Assembly (NCBI GenBank): GCA_902762385.1
Contig: CACWNQ010000015.1
Coordinates: 1-60,222, forward strand
From: an uncultured Bacteroidales bacterium
Lineage (GTDB): Bacteria; Bacteroidota; Bacteroidia; Bacteroidales; Muribaculaceae
DNA length: 60,222 nt
Direction: 5' to 3'
Shown here: positions 46,153 through 54,587 of the stretch, in pieces
Numbering within the stretch: the stretch's first letter is position 1
Layout of the letters: the number at the start of each line of letters is the position of its first letter
Notes under the pieces: model-generated
Seen by the model: the letters and a program-made list of their open reading frames with translations, nothing else
What the model was told of the DNA's origin: nothing
The model's database searches: none
Position numbers and translations under genes: made by a program

Positions 46153-48654
46153 TTAATTACCAAGCATGATGTTATACACTACAGTGATGTCGACACTAGA
46201 AATATGCCCGTCACCATCCTGATCGCCATTGACGAGTTCACTACTGTCACCGTTAAGCAGATAGTTGTAAAGGGCCGTAACGTCGACACTGCTCACATGG
46301 CCATCGGCGTTCACGTCGCCTGGGATGGTACCGTCTACTTGAACGATGTTGAAGAACAGTTTCCATGGCAGTGTATTCTTGTACTTAGCGAGCGTTCCGA
46401 TAGGAACTGTAAGCTTGCATGCTTCCTTGTCCACTCCATCAAAGATACTGCTGCCGTAGGTGAGGTCCTGAGGGTTCATCATCATGGGGTAGATGTCTCT
46501 TAAGCCTGAACAGTTGTAAAATGCACATTTGCCTATAGCTGTCACCGTGCTTGGAACTGTCAACGACGAAAGTTTGCTAAGTCCATAACACAGGTATGCT
46601 GGAATTCTTTGGACATCACTTGCAAAATTAAAATAATAGATATTGAGCCCAGCAAATGGAGCGCTACTCGAAGAGAAGTCCGACATTGATTTTGCATTCC
46701 AGTAAACATACTTCAAGCCAGTGCAGTCGGTAAAGGCATTGGTGCCTATCGAGGTCACCGAGCTGGGAATGGTGATACTTGATAATAAATGTACATTCTT
46801 AAGCAAGTAAGCTGGAATGTGTTTCACCTTATTGCCAAAAGTGAAGCTGTTTATCTGGACAACTTTACCCGAGCTCGCATAGAAAATTCCCGCAGATGAG
46901 AAATCAGCGCAATTGATGGCATTCCAGGTTACCGAGGTTAAACCATTGTAATTTAAAGCTTGGGAGCCAATCGTCGTGACACCTTCACCTATAGTTAAGT
47001 ACTTGAGGTCATAGCATAATGTGAAAGCAGCTTCTTCAATGGTTTTCACTCCTGGATATTCAATATAGAAACTGGTAATACCAGTATTAGCATAGGCCCA
47101 ATCAGCTATACAAGTACAATAATAGTTTTTTCCGCCCCTTGTGACTGAGCAGTTGCTGCTGTTGAGGGTCACGCTTGTCGTGCCTGTGGCGCTACCAATG
47201 AGTGACATTTCTCCCGAAGCGCTCGACAGGAAGCCTTGAGTAATCACATAGTAATTATTGCCAATCTGGACATCGCTGCATGCCAACGGATCAACTCCTT
47301 CTAGGGTACCATAATTCGTCAGCTGCGAATAGTTTTGTAGCATATAATACCAATTGGTCGTGGAGGTATAGAATTTTATTCCCATGGAAATGTTACTAAA
47401 CGAATTGGACGCGATTGATGTCGCATTAGCATTGACTGTTGCCCAGCAAACTGTGAGGTAGTTGGATGTTGAGCCAGCCCCGTTAAAGGCAAGGGCTCCC
47501 AAACTCCTTAGTGAACTGGGAAGATAAACCTTGGTGAGACTGGTCATGCCACTCATGGCGTTCGTTTCTATACCCACCACACCAAAACGGTATCGAACGG
47601 TATTTACATAGGACAAGCCGGCAAGTGATGTGCTATTAACCCAGATGGGACGTTCCGAACCGTTAATAGTGACAAATCCTGGCACATCGACCGAGGTGGG
47701 ACGTTTTCTTCGGAAGATATCGGTATAAGTCATTAGCGCGGCAACGGTGTAACCATTGTAAGATGCAGTGCCATAAATAAAGTCACCTATGGCGTAATAT
47801 CCCGATTTGATTTGCTCATCACTGACTATAATGTCTTTATCATATAGCGAAGTACTTGAGTTGACCAATTGGTGCGACGAAGAATTGAAATAGGTGCCCG
47901 AGGGGTACTTGAACTGCACACTACCTGTATTGGACCATTGCAACACATTGTCAACTGGCAGCTTGCTTGTGCTGCCTGTCTTGAATAGGGTGACTCTTGT
48001 CTGGTAGTTGTAATAGTTGTCCGAACCGCTGTAGTCGCTGGGGCTAACAGTCACTTTATTGAAATAGGTGATGCGCGATTGACCAGTATTGATAGAAAAA
48101 CTTGACCCTCCGTCATCATACCCTCCAATCTGGCAATCCTTTGCGCTCAAAGTCAAGTTGCTCGAGTAATAGGAGTCACCACTTATTGTGGTGCCATTGG
48201 TTGACGCCAGCTGTATCTTGCCCTCTCCTTGCAGATAGACATTACATAACAGCACCTGCAGTGCATTATAGCCTGTGCCATTACTCAAAATGTAAGAAGT
48301 ACCATTCTGTACAATAATGCTAGTCTTCGACTGCGAAATCACAATGGCATTACCGTTTTGGGAACGTATAGTGTTACTGCCCTCTAAATAAAGCTGGAAG
48401 TCGTCGTCGGCACGGTTACTGCTTGCCACCACTTTAATACCAGCATCACCACTGCCTGTGCGATTAATTGAGACATTTTTAACTAACAGATAGTTTTGGC
48501 TAGGGAAATAAGTCACCGTGCCGCTGCCAATACTGAACGAGAGTTTGGAACTTGTGATCTTGGTGCCATTAACCTCGATACCATAATCGGTAGCTGCATG
48601 AACCACGCCAAATGTAGCAATAATAGACAATAAGAGCAACAGTTTCTTTTTCAT
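46153..48654 (-). CDS. Secreted BspA-type LRR protein with parallel-beta N-terminus and dockerin-like C-terminus
   Basis: 833 residues from the ATG at 48654 (MKKKLLLLLSIIATFGVVHA). Residues ~25-250 look like a carbohydrate-binding or beta-helix-like region of short strands ('SIIVQNGTSYILSNGTGYNA', 'GKIQLASTNGTTISG'). LRR_5 units follow ('AFNGAGSTSNYLTV', 'EAAFTLCYDLKYLTIGEGVT', 'AFTDCTGLKYVYWNAKSM'). The last ~60 residues repeat the calcium loops of the neighbouring protein nearly word for word ('GDVNADGHVSSVDVTALYNY', 'NGDQDGDGHISSVDITVVYN'). The 42-residue upstream extension is rejected because the -7 box lies within it. Confidence 0.82.
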   Translation of the reverse strand: MKKKLLLLLSIIATFGVVHAATDYGIEVNGTKITSSKLSFSIGSGTVTYFPSQNYLLVKNVSINRTGSGDAGIKVVASSNRADDDFQLYLEGSNTIRSQNGNAIVISQSKTSIIVQNGTSYILSNGTGYNALQVLLCNVYLQGEGKIQLASTNGTTISGDSYYSSNLTLSAKDCQIGGYDDGGSSFSINTGQSRITYFNKVTVSPSDYSGSDNYYNYQTRVTLFKTGSTSKLPVDNVLQWSNTGSVQFKYPSGTYFNSSSHQLVNSSTSLYDKDIIVSDEQIKSGYYAIGDFIYGTASYNGYTVAALMTYTDIFRRKRPTSVDVPGFVTINGSERPIWVNSTSLAGLSYVNTVRYRFGVVGIETNAMSGMTSLTKVYLPSSLRSLGALAFNGAGSTSNYLTVCWATVNANATSIASNSFSNISMGIKFYTSTTNWYYMLQNYSQLTNYGTLEGVDPLACSDVQIGNNYYVITQGFLSSASGEMSLIGSATGTTSVTLNSSNCSVTRGGKNYYCTCIADWAYANTGITSFYIEYPGVKTIEEAAFTLCYDLKYLTIGEGVTTIGSQALNYNGLTSVTWNAINCADFSSAGIFYASSGKVVQINSFTFGNKVKHIPAYLLKNVHLLSSITIPSSVTSIGTNAFTDCTGLKYVYWNAKSMSDFSSSSAPFAGLNIYYFNFASDVQRIPAYLCYGLSKLSSLTVPSTVTAIGKCAFYNCSGLRDIYPMMMNPQDLTYGSSIFDGVDKEACKLTVPIGTLAKYKNTLPWKLFFNIVQVDGTIPGDVNADGHVSSVDVTALYNYLLNGDSSELVNGDQDGDGHISSVDITVVYNIMLGN

Positions 48655-48687
48655 ATTGTTTAGAGGATATATTGTTAATAATTGTTG

Positions 48688-48718
48688 CAAATATACCTTT
48701 TTTAAAAATACTAAACAA
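48688..48718 (-). promoter_or_regulatory. Promoter of the tandem LRR/dockerin genes
   Basis: Minus strand TTG at 48716-48718, 20-nt spacer, TATATTTG at 48688-48695; leader about 27 nt to the ATG at 48654. Confidence 0.75.
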
Positions 48719-48770
48719 GAAAATCGGGACAAATCACTCAAAAAGAGTATTGTGTGTCCCGATTTTCTTG
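48716..48770. terminator. Perfect 16-bp inverted repeat abutting the LRR promoter
   Basis: CAAGAAAATCGGGACA (48716-48731) and its exact complement (48755-48770) with a 23-nt loop. On the minus strand it would end the transcript arriving from the small ORF/eptA side, though the T-rich tail is only TTTTCTTG within the stem and TTTAG beyond. It also overlaps the -33 element of the LRR promoter, so an operator or insulator role is possible. Confidence 0.6.
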
Positions 48771-48846
48771 TTCTCACCAGTGAAAAATATGTGTTCTGGT
48801 GTAATCTTGATGGAGATTGTAATTAGGTGATTCTTCTCACCATTTT

Positions 48847-49008
48847 TTAATTTGCAATAAAGCCTTCAAGTCCTGGCTGATTGATGCCGGTGGGCGTATA
48901 GGCCCTTGCAAATTGCTTGAGGAAATTGATAGTAGAGAGTCTTGGTCCCACCTCAACTTGCTCCTCGTGTGTGTCAAATTTTAATTCTTCGGTGTAGTTT
49001 TCTTGCAT
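48847..49008 (-). CDS. 53-residue small protein, probable conserved Bacteroidales microprotein
   Basis: ATG at 49008 to TAA at 48847. The peptide starts MQENYTEELKFDTHEEQVEV and continues GPRLSTINFLKQFARAYTPT then GINQPGLEGFIAN. The layout (acidic N-terminus, a central helix 'INFLKQFARAY', a short C-terminal 'L-G-hydrophobic-N' ending) is one I recall from small ORFs scattered in Bacteroides-type genomes, often with no annotation; this recall is not verified. Composition is protein-like, with no rare codons. A near-consensus -7 box (TCTATTTG, minus, 49069-49076) lies about 60 nt upstream. It could alternatively be read through from eptA, which ends 167 nt upstream. Confidence 0.55.
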   Translation of the reverse strand: MQENYTEELKFDTHEEQVEVGPRLSTINFLKQFARAYTPTGINQPGLEGFIAN

Positions 49009-49175
49009 AGGCAGCCTTTCTGTTATAAGTTACATCTATATAACGCACTTAACTACCTATTATTATTTCAAATAGAGATATTTTTTTGAAAAAGTTATTA
49101 ACAATGTCGTAAAGGTGAGAGGACAGAGGGAAGAGGGGAGAGAATTTAAACATCAAACCAAAGATTGCACATTGA

Positions 49176-50882
49176 TTATGGGAACTGCAGCTTGTTCTTT
49201 TTGAACATCTCGACATCTACTTGCTTGAGTCCGCAGTTGTCGAGAGAACGATACTCATTGTGGTCATTGATGTAAAGGCGCTTTTGAGTCTTAAACTCCT
49301 TATTGCTCAATGCAAGAGAATCTTTCTTGTAAGGAGTATCAATACCACTCAAGTCGAGCAAAGTGTGGAACACTACCAAGTTGGTAGAGATGGGCAACTG
49401 TGCATGAGCCTTGAGTTGAGCCACAGCGCCTGGATACTGCTCAGCAAAGCTCTGCGATGTCCATACCAACAGAGGCACACGCAACTGATAGTAGGTGGGA
49501 ATGGGTGATGCATGAAGGAAGCGCCCACGCTCATCATCAAATATATCCTCGCCGTGATCGCTGGTGAAGATTACTGCACTGTTCACACCCTTAGCCTCAA
49601 CAGCACGAATAATGCCTGCCAACACCTTGTCGGTGTTGCGAATAGTGTTGTCGTAGGCATTAATCAGTTCACGGCGATAAACTCTCTCGGCCGAGATAAC
49701 ATTGTCGGGCTTGAAATAGGCTTCGTTGCGTGGATAACGGTCCTTATAGTTGAAATGTGAACCATACATGTGCACCACGATGAAGAGTTTGCCACCGTTA
49801 TACTTCTCAAGGCGTTTCTTCACATAGTCGACCAGTTCATCGTCGTAGTTGGCGCTTCTGAGTTCCATTAGCGATACTTTATCCTTGAAGAATTCGACTT
49901 CTTGAGCCTCACTGCCAAAGGCATCAATAAAAGAGTGGTTGCGCTGCTGGTTGCTATAGAAGGCAGTTTGATAACCAGCCTCGTTAAAGGCAGTAATTAT
50001 GCCCTTGCGGTAATAGAGGCTATCGTAGGCCTCACATCCAGCACTCGACATCAGTGTGGGAACACTCTTGTGAGTGGTGTTTGACATAGTCAAGGCATCA
50101 CGGTAAACCACCAGATTGTTGAGAGCCGAAGTGCCAGGATTGGTGTTGCGCTCATAACCGTAAAGACTCCAGTCGTCGGCACGTGATGTCTCGCCAATGA
50201 CCAAGACGTAGATTTCGGGGATGGTGTCGTTGCGCTGAGTGGTTGCATGATAGGAGAAGTCTTTAGAGGTCTTCTCATATTGCGACTGCTTAACAGCACG
50301 CTGAATGGCAAGCCCCACATTGTAGGTGCCATTGACAGGGAACACATCGTCTTGAACCCTGAACCCCTTCTCGGTGAAAATGTTCACCACTAAAAGCAAC
50401 AGTCCTAGCAGCAATAGCGGTAATGACCAACGACGCTGAAAGATGCGAAAACGGTCGGTCATAGTGGCTTTTGCACGCAATGACACTATCGACATCACAA
50501 TGCCAAAACCATATAGCCCAATGACAAATATCACTGCCACTAGCAGGTTGGCAAGCAGCTCGGTAGCCTCGCCAGGATTGGTGGTAAGCACGTTGAGGAA
50601 CATATCTACCGCAATTGGCGACTCGCCATAGAGCCACAGGAGCACAATTTGGAAAGCATCGACAAACATGAACCAAAACAGCCACCAAAACATCTTGCCT
50701 GGCTTACGAGCCCAAGTGAAAGCAAAGGCATAGAAACCTAAAGGCAACACGATCTGCACAATGCGAGTCAACAGCGAAGTCGACTCGGTGAAGAACATGA
50801 TGAAATTAGGCAATATCGCCATGAAGACGAAAAGCCAGTAGATGTAGTGCTGATTGGTAAATATATGTTTTAAACGTTTCAT
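49176..50882 (-). CDS. eptA: Phosphoethanolamine transferase, EptA-type
   Basis: 568 residues. Four or five N-terminal membrane helices ('YIYWLFVFMAILPNFIMFFT', 'IVLPLGFYAFAFTWARKPGK', 'LANLLVAVIFVIGLYGFGIV', 'SLPLLLLGLLLLVVNIFTEK') precede a periplasmic alkaline-phosphatase-fold domain: 'VLVIGETSRADDWSLYGYER' (metal-binding Glu), 'MSNTTHKSVPTLMSSAG' (nucleophile Thr), 'AVIFTSDHGEDIFDDERGRF' and 'LHASP' (metal ligands). Members move phosphoethanolamine from phosphatidylethanolamine to lipid A or core LPS, lowering negative charge and polymyxin sensitivity. The lipid A target is inferred. Divergent from the chromate-transporter operon. Confidence 0.92.
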   Translation of the reverse strand: MKRLKHIFTNQHYIYWLFVFMAILPNFIMFFTESTSLLTRIVQIVLPLGFYAFAFTWARKPGKMFWWLFWFMFVDAFQIVLLWLYGESPIAVDMFLNVLTTNPGEATELLANLLVAVIFVIGLYGFGIVMSIVSLRAKATMTDRFRIFQRRWSLPLLLLGLLLLVVNIFTEKGFRVQDDVFPVNGTYNVGLAIQRAVKQSQYEKTSKDFSYHATTQRNDTIPEIYVLVIGETSRADDWSLYGYERNTNPGTSALNNLVVYRDALTMSNTTHKSVPTLMSSAGCEAYDSLYYRKGIITAFNEAGYQTAFYSNQQRNHSFIDAFGSEAQEVEFFKDKVSLMELRSANYDDELVDYVKKRLEKYNGGKLFIVVHMYGSHFNYKDRYPRNEAYFKPDNVISAERVYRRELINAYDNTIRNTDKVLAGIIRAVEAKGVNSAVIFTSDHGEDIFDDERGRFLHASPIPTYYQLRVPLLVWTSQSFAEQYPGAVAQLKAHAQLPISTNLVVFHTLLDLSGIDTPYKKDSLALSNKEFKTQKRLYINDHNEYRSLDNCGLKQVDVEMFKKNKLQFP

Positions 50883-50922
50883 TTATACAATGCATTGTTG
50901 ATGCTTATCTTCAAAAAACCTG

Positions 50923-50930
50923 CAAAGTTA
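50923..50930 (-). promoter_or_regulatory. -7 box of eptA
   Basis: TAACTTTG on the minus strand, leader about 34 nt. Confidence 0.65.
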
Positions 50931-50973
50931 ATAATTTTTCGCGAAAAGCGAGCAATCGTTGAAAAGTAATGTG

Positions 50974-50981
50974 TAATTTTG
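50974..50981 (+). promoter_or_regulatory. -7 box of chromate transporter-folC operon
   Basis: TAATTTTG followed by CACGCTG, leader about 16 nt to the ATG at 51004. Only 43 nt separate it from the divergent eptA -7 box. Confidence 0.65.
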
Positions 50982-51003
50982 CACGCTGAAAACCGAGCAC
51001 TCG

Positions 51004-51582
51004 ATGAATAACTTATACTTGCAATTGTGGTTGACATTCATGAAGATTGGCGCGTTCACCTTCGGTGGTGGATGGGCTATGATTTCGATTATAGAGCGTG
51101 AAATAGTCGACAACCACAAGTGGATTGCCAAGGATGAGTTTCTTGACCTGCTTGCCATTGCGCAGGCGATGCCCGGAATTCTGGCTGTTAACATCGCCGT
51201 GGTGATTGGCGACAGGCTCAAGGGAGTGAAGGGCAGCATGGCGGCAGCGTTCGGAACCATATTGCCGTCGTTTCTCATAATTCTAGCCATAGCAATCTTC
51301 CTCACACCCGAGACCATCAAGAACAACGAAGTGCTATCGCGCATATTCAAGGGCATAAGGCCAGCCGTGGTTGCACTTATCATAGCACCCGTAATCACCA
51401 CTGCCCGCGCTGCCAGAATCAACTGGAAGACTATAATAATTCCCGTCGCAGTAGCATTGCTAATCTACTCGGGGCTGCCAGTTGTTTCCAACCCAATACT
51501 CTACATAGTGCTAGGTGGAATAGGCGGCTACATCTACTATACCCACGTTACACTTAAGCAGCGAAAGGAGGGCGGACAATGA
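51004..51582 (+). CDS. Chromate transporter, N-terminal-type half protein
   Basis: 192 residues of the CHR family. The signature 'FMKIGAFTFGGGWAMISIIE' is at the N-terminus, 'AIAQAMPGILAVNIAVVIGD' follows, and about six hydrophobic segments are present. Full-length ChrA has two such halves fused; here they are separate genes overlapping by 4 nt (ATGA), the short-chain CHR pair arrangement, which works as a heterodimer in other bacteria. Exports chromate or related anions; in an anaerobic gut bacterium the natural substrate is uncertain. Confidence 0.9.
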   Translation: MNNLYLQLWLTFMKIGAFTFGGGWAMISIIEREIVDNHKWIAKDEFLDLLAIAQAMPGILAVNIAVVIGDRLKGVKGSMAAAFGTILPSFLIILAIAIFLTPETIKNNEVLSRIFKGIRPAVVALIIAPVITTARAARINWKTIIIPVAVALLIYSGLPVVSNPILYIVLGGIGGYIYYTHVTLKQRKEGGQ

Positions 51583-52121
51583 ACATATACCTGAAGTTGA
51601 TATGGGCTTACCTGAAGATTGGACTCTTCGGCTTTGGTGGTGGTTATGCCATGCTCTCGCTTGTGCAGAACATTATCGTAGAGAATGGATGGCTCAGCAG
51701 CCAGATGTTTACTGATATCGTCGCCATCTCGCAGATGACGCCAGGCCCTATAGGCATAAACAGCGCTACCTACATCGGCTATGTGACAACGGGAAACGTG
51801 TGGGGCTCGATACTTGCAACGCTTGCAGTAGTACTACCACCCTACTTGCTCACCCTCTATGCCAGCCACTACATCACGCGCCACAGCGACAGCACTATCA
51901 TCAAGGGCGCTTTCATGGGTCTGAGACCAGTGGTAGTAGGCCTTATTGCCAGTGCAGCGTTGCTGCTGATGAACAAGGAGAACTTTGGCCTCGCAGGCTC
52001 GAGCGACCAATTTATTTCAATCATCATATGCATCACATCGTTCTGTGTGGTGTACTTCACAAGAATTCACCCTATTGTGGTAATAATACTGGCTGGAATT
52101 GCCGGATTCTTCTTATTTTGA
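51579..52121 (+). CDS. Chromate transporter, partner half protein
   Basis: 180 residues. 'YLKIGLFGFGGGYAMLSLVQ' and 'AISQMTPGPIGINSATYIGY' are the CHR family signatures; six hydrophobic segments follow ('SILATLAVVLPPYLLTLYAS', 'PIVVIILAGIAGFFLF' at the C-terminus). It overlaps its partner by 4 nt and is followed by folC after 2 nt, so the three are translationally coupled. Confidence 0.9.
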   Translation: MNIYLKLIWAYLKIGLFGFGGGYAMLSLVQNIIVENGWLSSQMFTDIVAISQMTPGPIGINSATYIGYVTTGNVWGSILATLAVVLPPYLLTLYASHYITRHSDSTIIKGAFMGLRPVVVGLIASAALLLMNKENFGLAGSSDQFISIIICITSFCVVYFTRIHPIVVIILAGIAGFFLF

Positions 52122-52123
52122 CT

Positions 52124-53416
52124 ATGACTTACAAAGACGCTACGCAATATCTTTTCAGCCAGCTTCCCGCATTTGAGCGACAGGGAGCAAGTGGTTACAA
52201 ACCAGGACTAGGCACAGCCATTGCACTTGATGACTGGTTGGGAAATCCACACCGTGCCTACAAGTGCATCCATGTGGCAGGTACCAACGGCAAAGGCTCG
52301 GTAGCCAACATGCTTGCTGCCACACTACAGGTGAGTGGATACCGTGTGGGATTGTTCACATCACCACATCTAGTGGATTTCCGTGAGCGTATACGTGTGA
52401 ATGGCGAGATGATTGGTAAGCGAACGGTAAGCCGCTTTGTGGAGAGATGGGTGGATAGTGGGCTCATGTGCGAACCGTCGTTCTTTGAATTGACGACAGC
52501 GCTGGCCTTTGAATATTTCAAGAAGCAAAAGGTGGACTACGCAGTGATTGAGGTAGGCCTTGGTGGCCGTCTTGACAGCAGCAACATCATCATGCCAATG
52601 TTGAGCGTGATCACTAATATCTCTATTGACCACACGCAGTTTCTGGGCAACACTCTCGCAGAGATTGCCAGCGAGAAAGCCGGCATAATCAAGTCTGGCG
52701 TGCCGGTGGTGGTGGGTGACGCTTCGCAGCCCGAAGTGCGCAAGGTGTTTGAGGACACAGCTCGTGAGTGTCACTCCCCTATTGTAATTGCCAATGACGA
52801 GCCATTAGTGACTAGCTCGGTGAAAAACTCCAATGGAACTCTATCAATCACTGCAGCCAATCATGACGGCGCACTCACTTGCCAACTGAGTGGAGACTAT
52901 CAAGTGGCGAATGTCAACACAGTGCTTCATGCCATCGAGATGCTGAAGAGAAACGGTGTGAAAATCAAGAAAAGCGCTGTAAAAAAGGCCTTGGCGAAAG
53001 TGTGCCAATACACGGGGTTCATGGGCCGTTGGATGGTGATTGGCAAAGAACCGACTGTAATTTGCGATGCAGGACATAACGCTGGAGCGTGGACTATTCA
53101 GTCACAGCAACTGCAAGAGCTAGAATGTGACAAATTGCACATGGTGCTCGGCTTCTCGGCCGACAAGGACATCGACACAGTGCTTGGCATGATGCCCAAA
53201 GATGCCATCTACTACTTCACACAAGCGCAATCGTCGCGCTCGATGAAAGCCGAAGCGCTGCAAGCTCTGGGAGCAAAGCACGGATTAAAAGGTGAGGCCT
53301 ACCCCATCGCACTCAATGCCTATAAGGCAGCAATGAAAGCTGCCAAGCCAAGTGATGTTGTATTCTTGGGTGGCAGCTTCTATGTGCTAGGTGATTTGTT
53401 CAAAAAATTGAAATGA
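52124..53416 (+). CDS. folC: Folylpolyglutamate synthase / dihydrofolate synthase
   Basis: 430 residues from the ATG at 52124 (MTYKDATQYLFSQLPAFERQ). A Mur-ligase-type ATPase: P-loop 'CIHVAGTNGKGSVANMLAAT', 'GLFTSPHLVDFRERIRVNGE', 'VDYAVIEVGLGGRLDSSNII', 'ISIDHTQFLGNTLAEIASEK', and the C-terminal 'TVICDAGHNAGAWTIQSQQL'. Adds glutamate to folates (and to dihydropteroate in bifunctional forms). A longer in-frame reading from 51800 is rejected because it overlaps the chromate transporter completely. Confidence 0.95.
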   Translation: MTYKDATQYLFSQLPAFERQGASGYKPGLGTAIALDDWLGNPHRAYKCIHVAGTNGKGSVANMLAATLQVSGYRVGLFTSPHLVDFRERIRVNGEMIGKRTVSRFVERWVDSGLMCEPSFFELTTALAFEYFKKQKVDYAVIEVGLGGRLDSSNIIMPMLSVITNISIDHTQFLGNTLAEIASEKAGIIKSGVPVVVGDASQPEVRKVFEDTARECHSPIVIANDEPLVTSSVKNSNGTLSITAANHDGALTCQLSGDYQVANVNTVLHAIEMLKRNGVKIKKSAVKKALAKVCQYTGFMGRWMVIGKEPTVICDAGHNAGAWTIQSQQLQELECDKLHMVLGFSADKDIDTVLGMMPKDAIYYFTQAQSSRSMKAEALQALGAKHGLKGEAYPIALNAYKAAMKAAKPSDVVFLGGSFYVLGDLFKKLK

Positions 53417-53451
53417 ACAAATCACAAATTATTCTTCTAAAAAACGAGTGA

Positions 53452-54078
53452 TTACAAGTCGGCAGGTGGTTGATTCTGCAAATCGGTGTCGGTGTAGTCG
53501 AGCGAGGTAGTGTAGCAGGTTTTGTTGCTCTCATCGCTATAGCTGTAACATACCACTCCTGCAATATAATGCGACTTGGTGTAGGCTCGCTTAAAGAGAT
53601 AAATCGTTGAGTCTTGAGGATCGAAATCCATGAGCTTGTATTTCTTTTCTACATTGGCTACAACATTCTTGAAGTCGGCGATGGCTTCTTCCTTAGTGTC
53701 GCGTGGATTATAGAACGAAATGTTGTAGAACTTGCCGTTATTCAAGTTAACGGTAAGATTCACCCACTGCATTCCACCAAAGGTGTAATATTCAGAATTG
53801 TGCCCGAACACGAGAGCGTCGTCATCACTGAGATTCTCAAGCAGTATCAATCCATGTTGTGAAAAATTGTCGACGACCTCTTGAGCCGTAGCACCAAAGT
53901 GCGTGTCGAAGAAAACGGTTTGCACACTATCGTTCCATAGAGTGTCGGTCGAGGCAATTGAATCGGCGATTGAGTCGTTATTGCCTGAACCCACCTTTAA
54001 CGAAAAGTTGCATGACGGTAGAACCACTGTTGCGGCCATTACTGCGATGACCATTAATGCTGATATGTGATTTTTCAT
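53452..54078 (-). CDS. Putative lipoprotein of unknown function
   Basis: 208 residues. Lipobox 'VVLPSC' predicts lipidation at Cys23 ('MKNHISALMVIAVMAATVVL' signal). Mature part is acidic, with 'THFGATAQEVVDNFSQHGLI' and 'TFGGMQWVNLTVNLNNGKFY', an alternating beta pattern, and a C-terminal 'HYIAGVVCYSYSDESNKTCY'. No family recognised. It begins only 41 nt beyond the rnpB 3' end and no -7 box is seen, so it may be expressed by read-through of rnpB. Confidence 0.65.
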   Translation of the reverse strand: MKNHISALMVIAVMAATVVLPSCNFSLKVGSGNNDSIADSIASTDTLWNDSVQTVFFDTHFGATAQEVVDNFSQHGLILLENLSDDDALVFGHNSEYYTFGGMQWVNLTVNLNNGKFYNISFYNPRDTKEEAIADFKNVVANVEKKYKLMDFDPQDSTIYLFKRAYTKSHYIAGVVCYSYSDESNKTCYTTSLDYTDTDLQNQPPADL

Positions 54079-54118
54079 TGTAATATCATATTAAAAAAAC
54101 TGAACACTATATATAAAA

Positions 54119-54486
54119 AGCAGTGGAGTTATAAGCCGGGTTATGTGGCCGTTGCCCGTGGGAAACGCCGCTTGTCATTTATCTGTCTGCCGTGTTGCCA
54201 CGTCAGTATAGCAGTCTACCCCTCGACAATGGACGAGCAGCCCTTAGATGCCGATATACTTGACCTTGCAACTCGCAGGTAGTGCGGCGCGCCATGTCGC
54301 CGTGGCGCCCGGTGGGCTCTTACCCCACCTTTTCACCCTTACTCTCGGCCAAAGCCGAAAGCGGTTATTTTCTGTCACCTTAACCCTGAGGTCGCCCCCA
54401 GCTTCCCGTTAAGAAATGCGATGCTCTGTGTTGCCCGGACTTTCCTCTCGCGCTCGGTGGCGCGAGCGACAAGCCGCTCCACTGCT
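54119..54486 (-). ncRNA. rnpB: RNase P RNA, bacterial type A
   Basis: About 368 nt on the minus strand. P1 is the 10-bp helix AGCAGTGGAG (54486-54477) with CTCCACTGCT (54128-54119). The universally conserved 5' block GAGGAAAGTCCGGGC lies around 54448-54434. CAGGGTTAAGGTGACAG, then GGTGAAAAGGTGGGGTAAGA and AGCCCACCGG mark the middle, and ACCCGGCTTAT sits near the 3' end. The catalytic RNA removes tRNA 5' leaders. Transcription starts from TACCTTTG (54513-54520), so the primary transcript may have a ~20-nt 5' extension. A U-run (CTTTTTATA) ends it. Confidence 0.95.
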
Positions 54487-54512
54487 AGATGTCAAATCAT
54501 GTTTTGCGGCTG

Positions 54513-54520
54513 CAAAGGTA
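54513..54520 (-). promoter_or_regulatory. -7 box of rnpB
   Basis: TACCTTTG on the minus strand; start predicted near 54505, 19 nt before P1. Confidence 0.7.
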
Positions 54521-54587
54521 CAAAAAAGTTTGGAGATTGCACACATTTTTGCACAATCTCCAAATTTATATTGAATTTGAGCTGGAT

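Noticed and set aside
51800-52123. N-terminal extension of FolC
   Set aside because: Overlaps the chromate-transporter half gene in another frame; the ATG at 52124 gives the normal FolC start.
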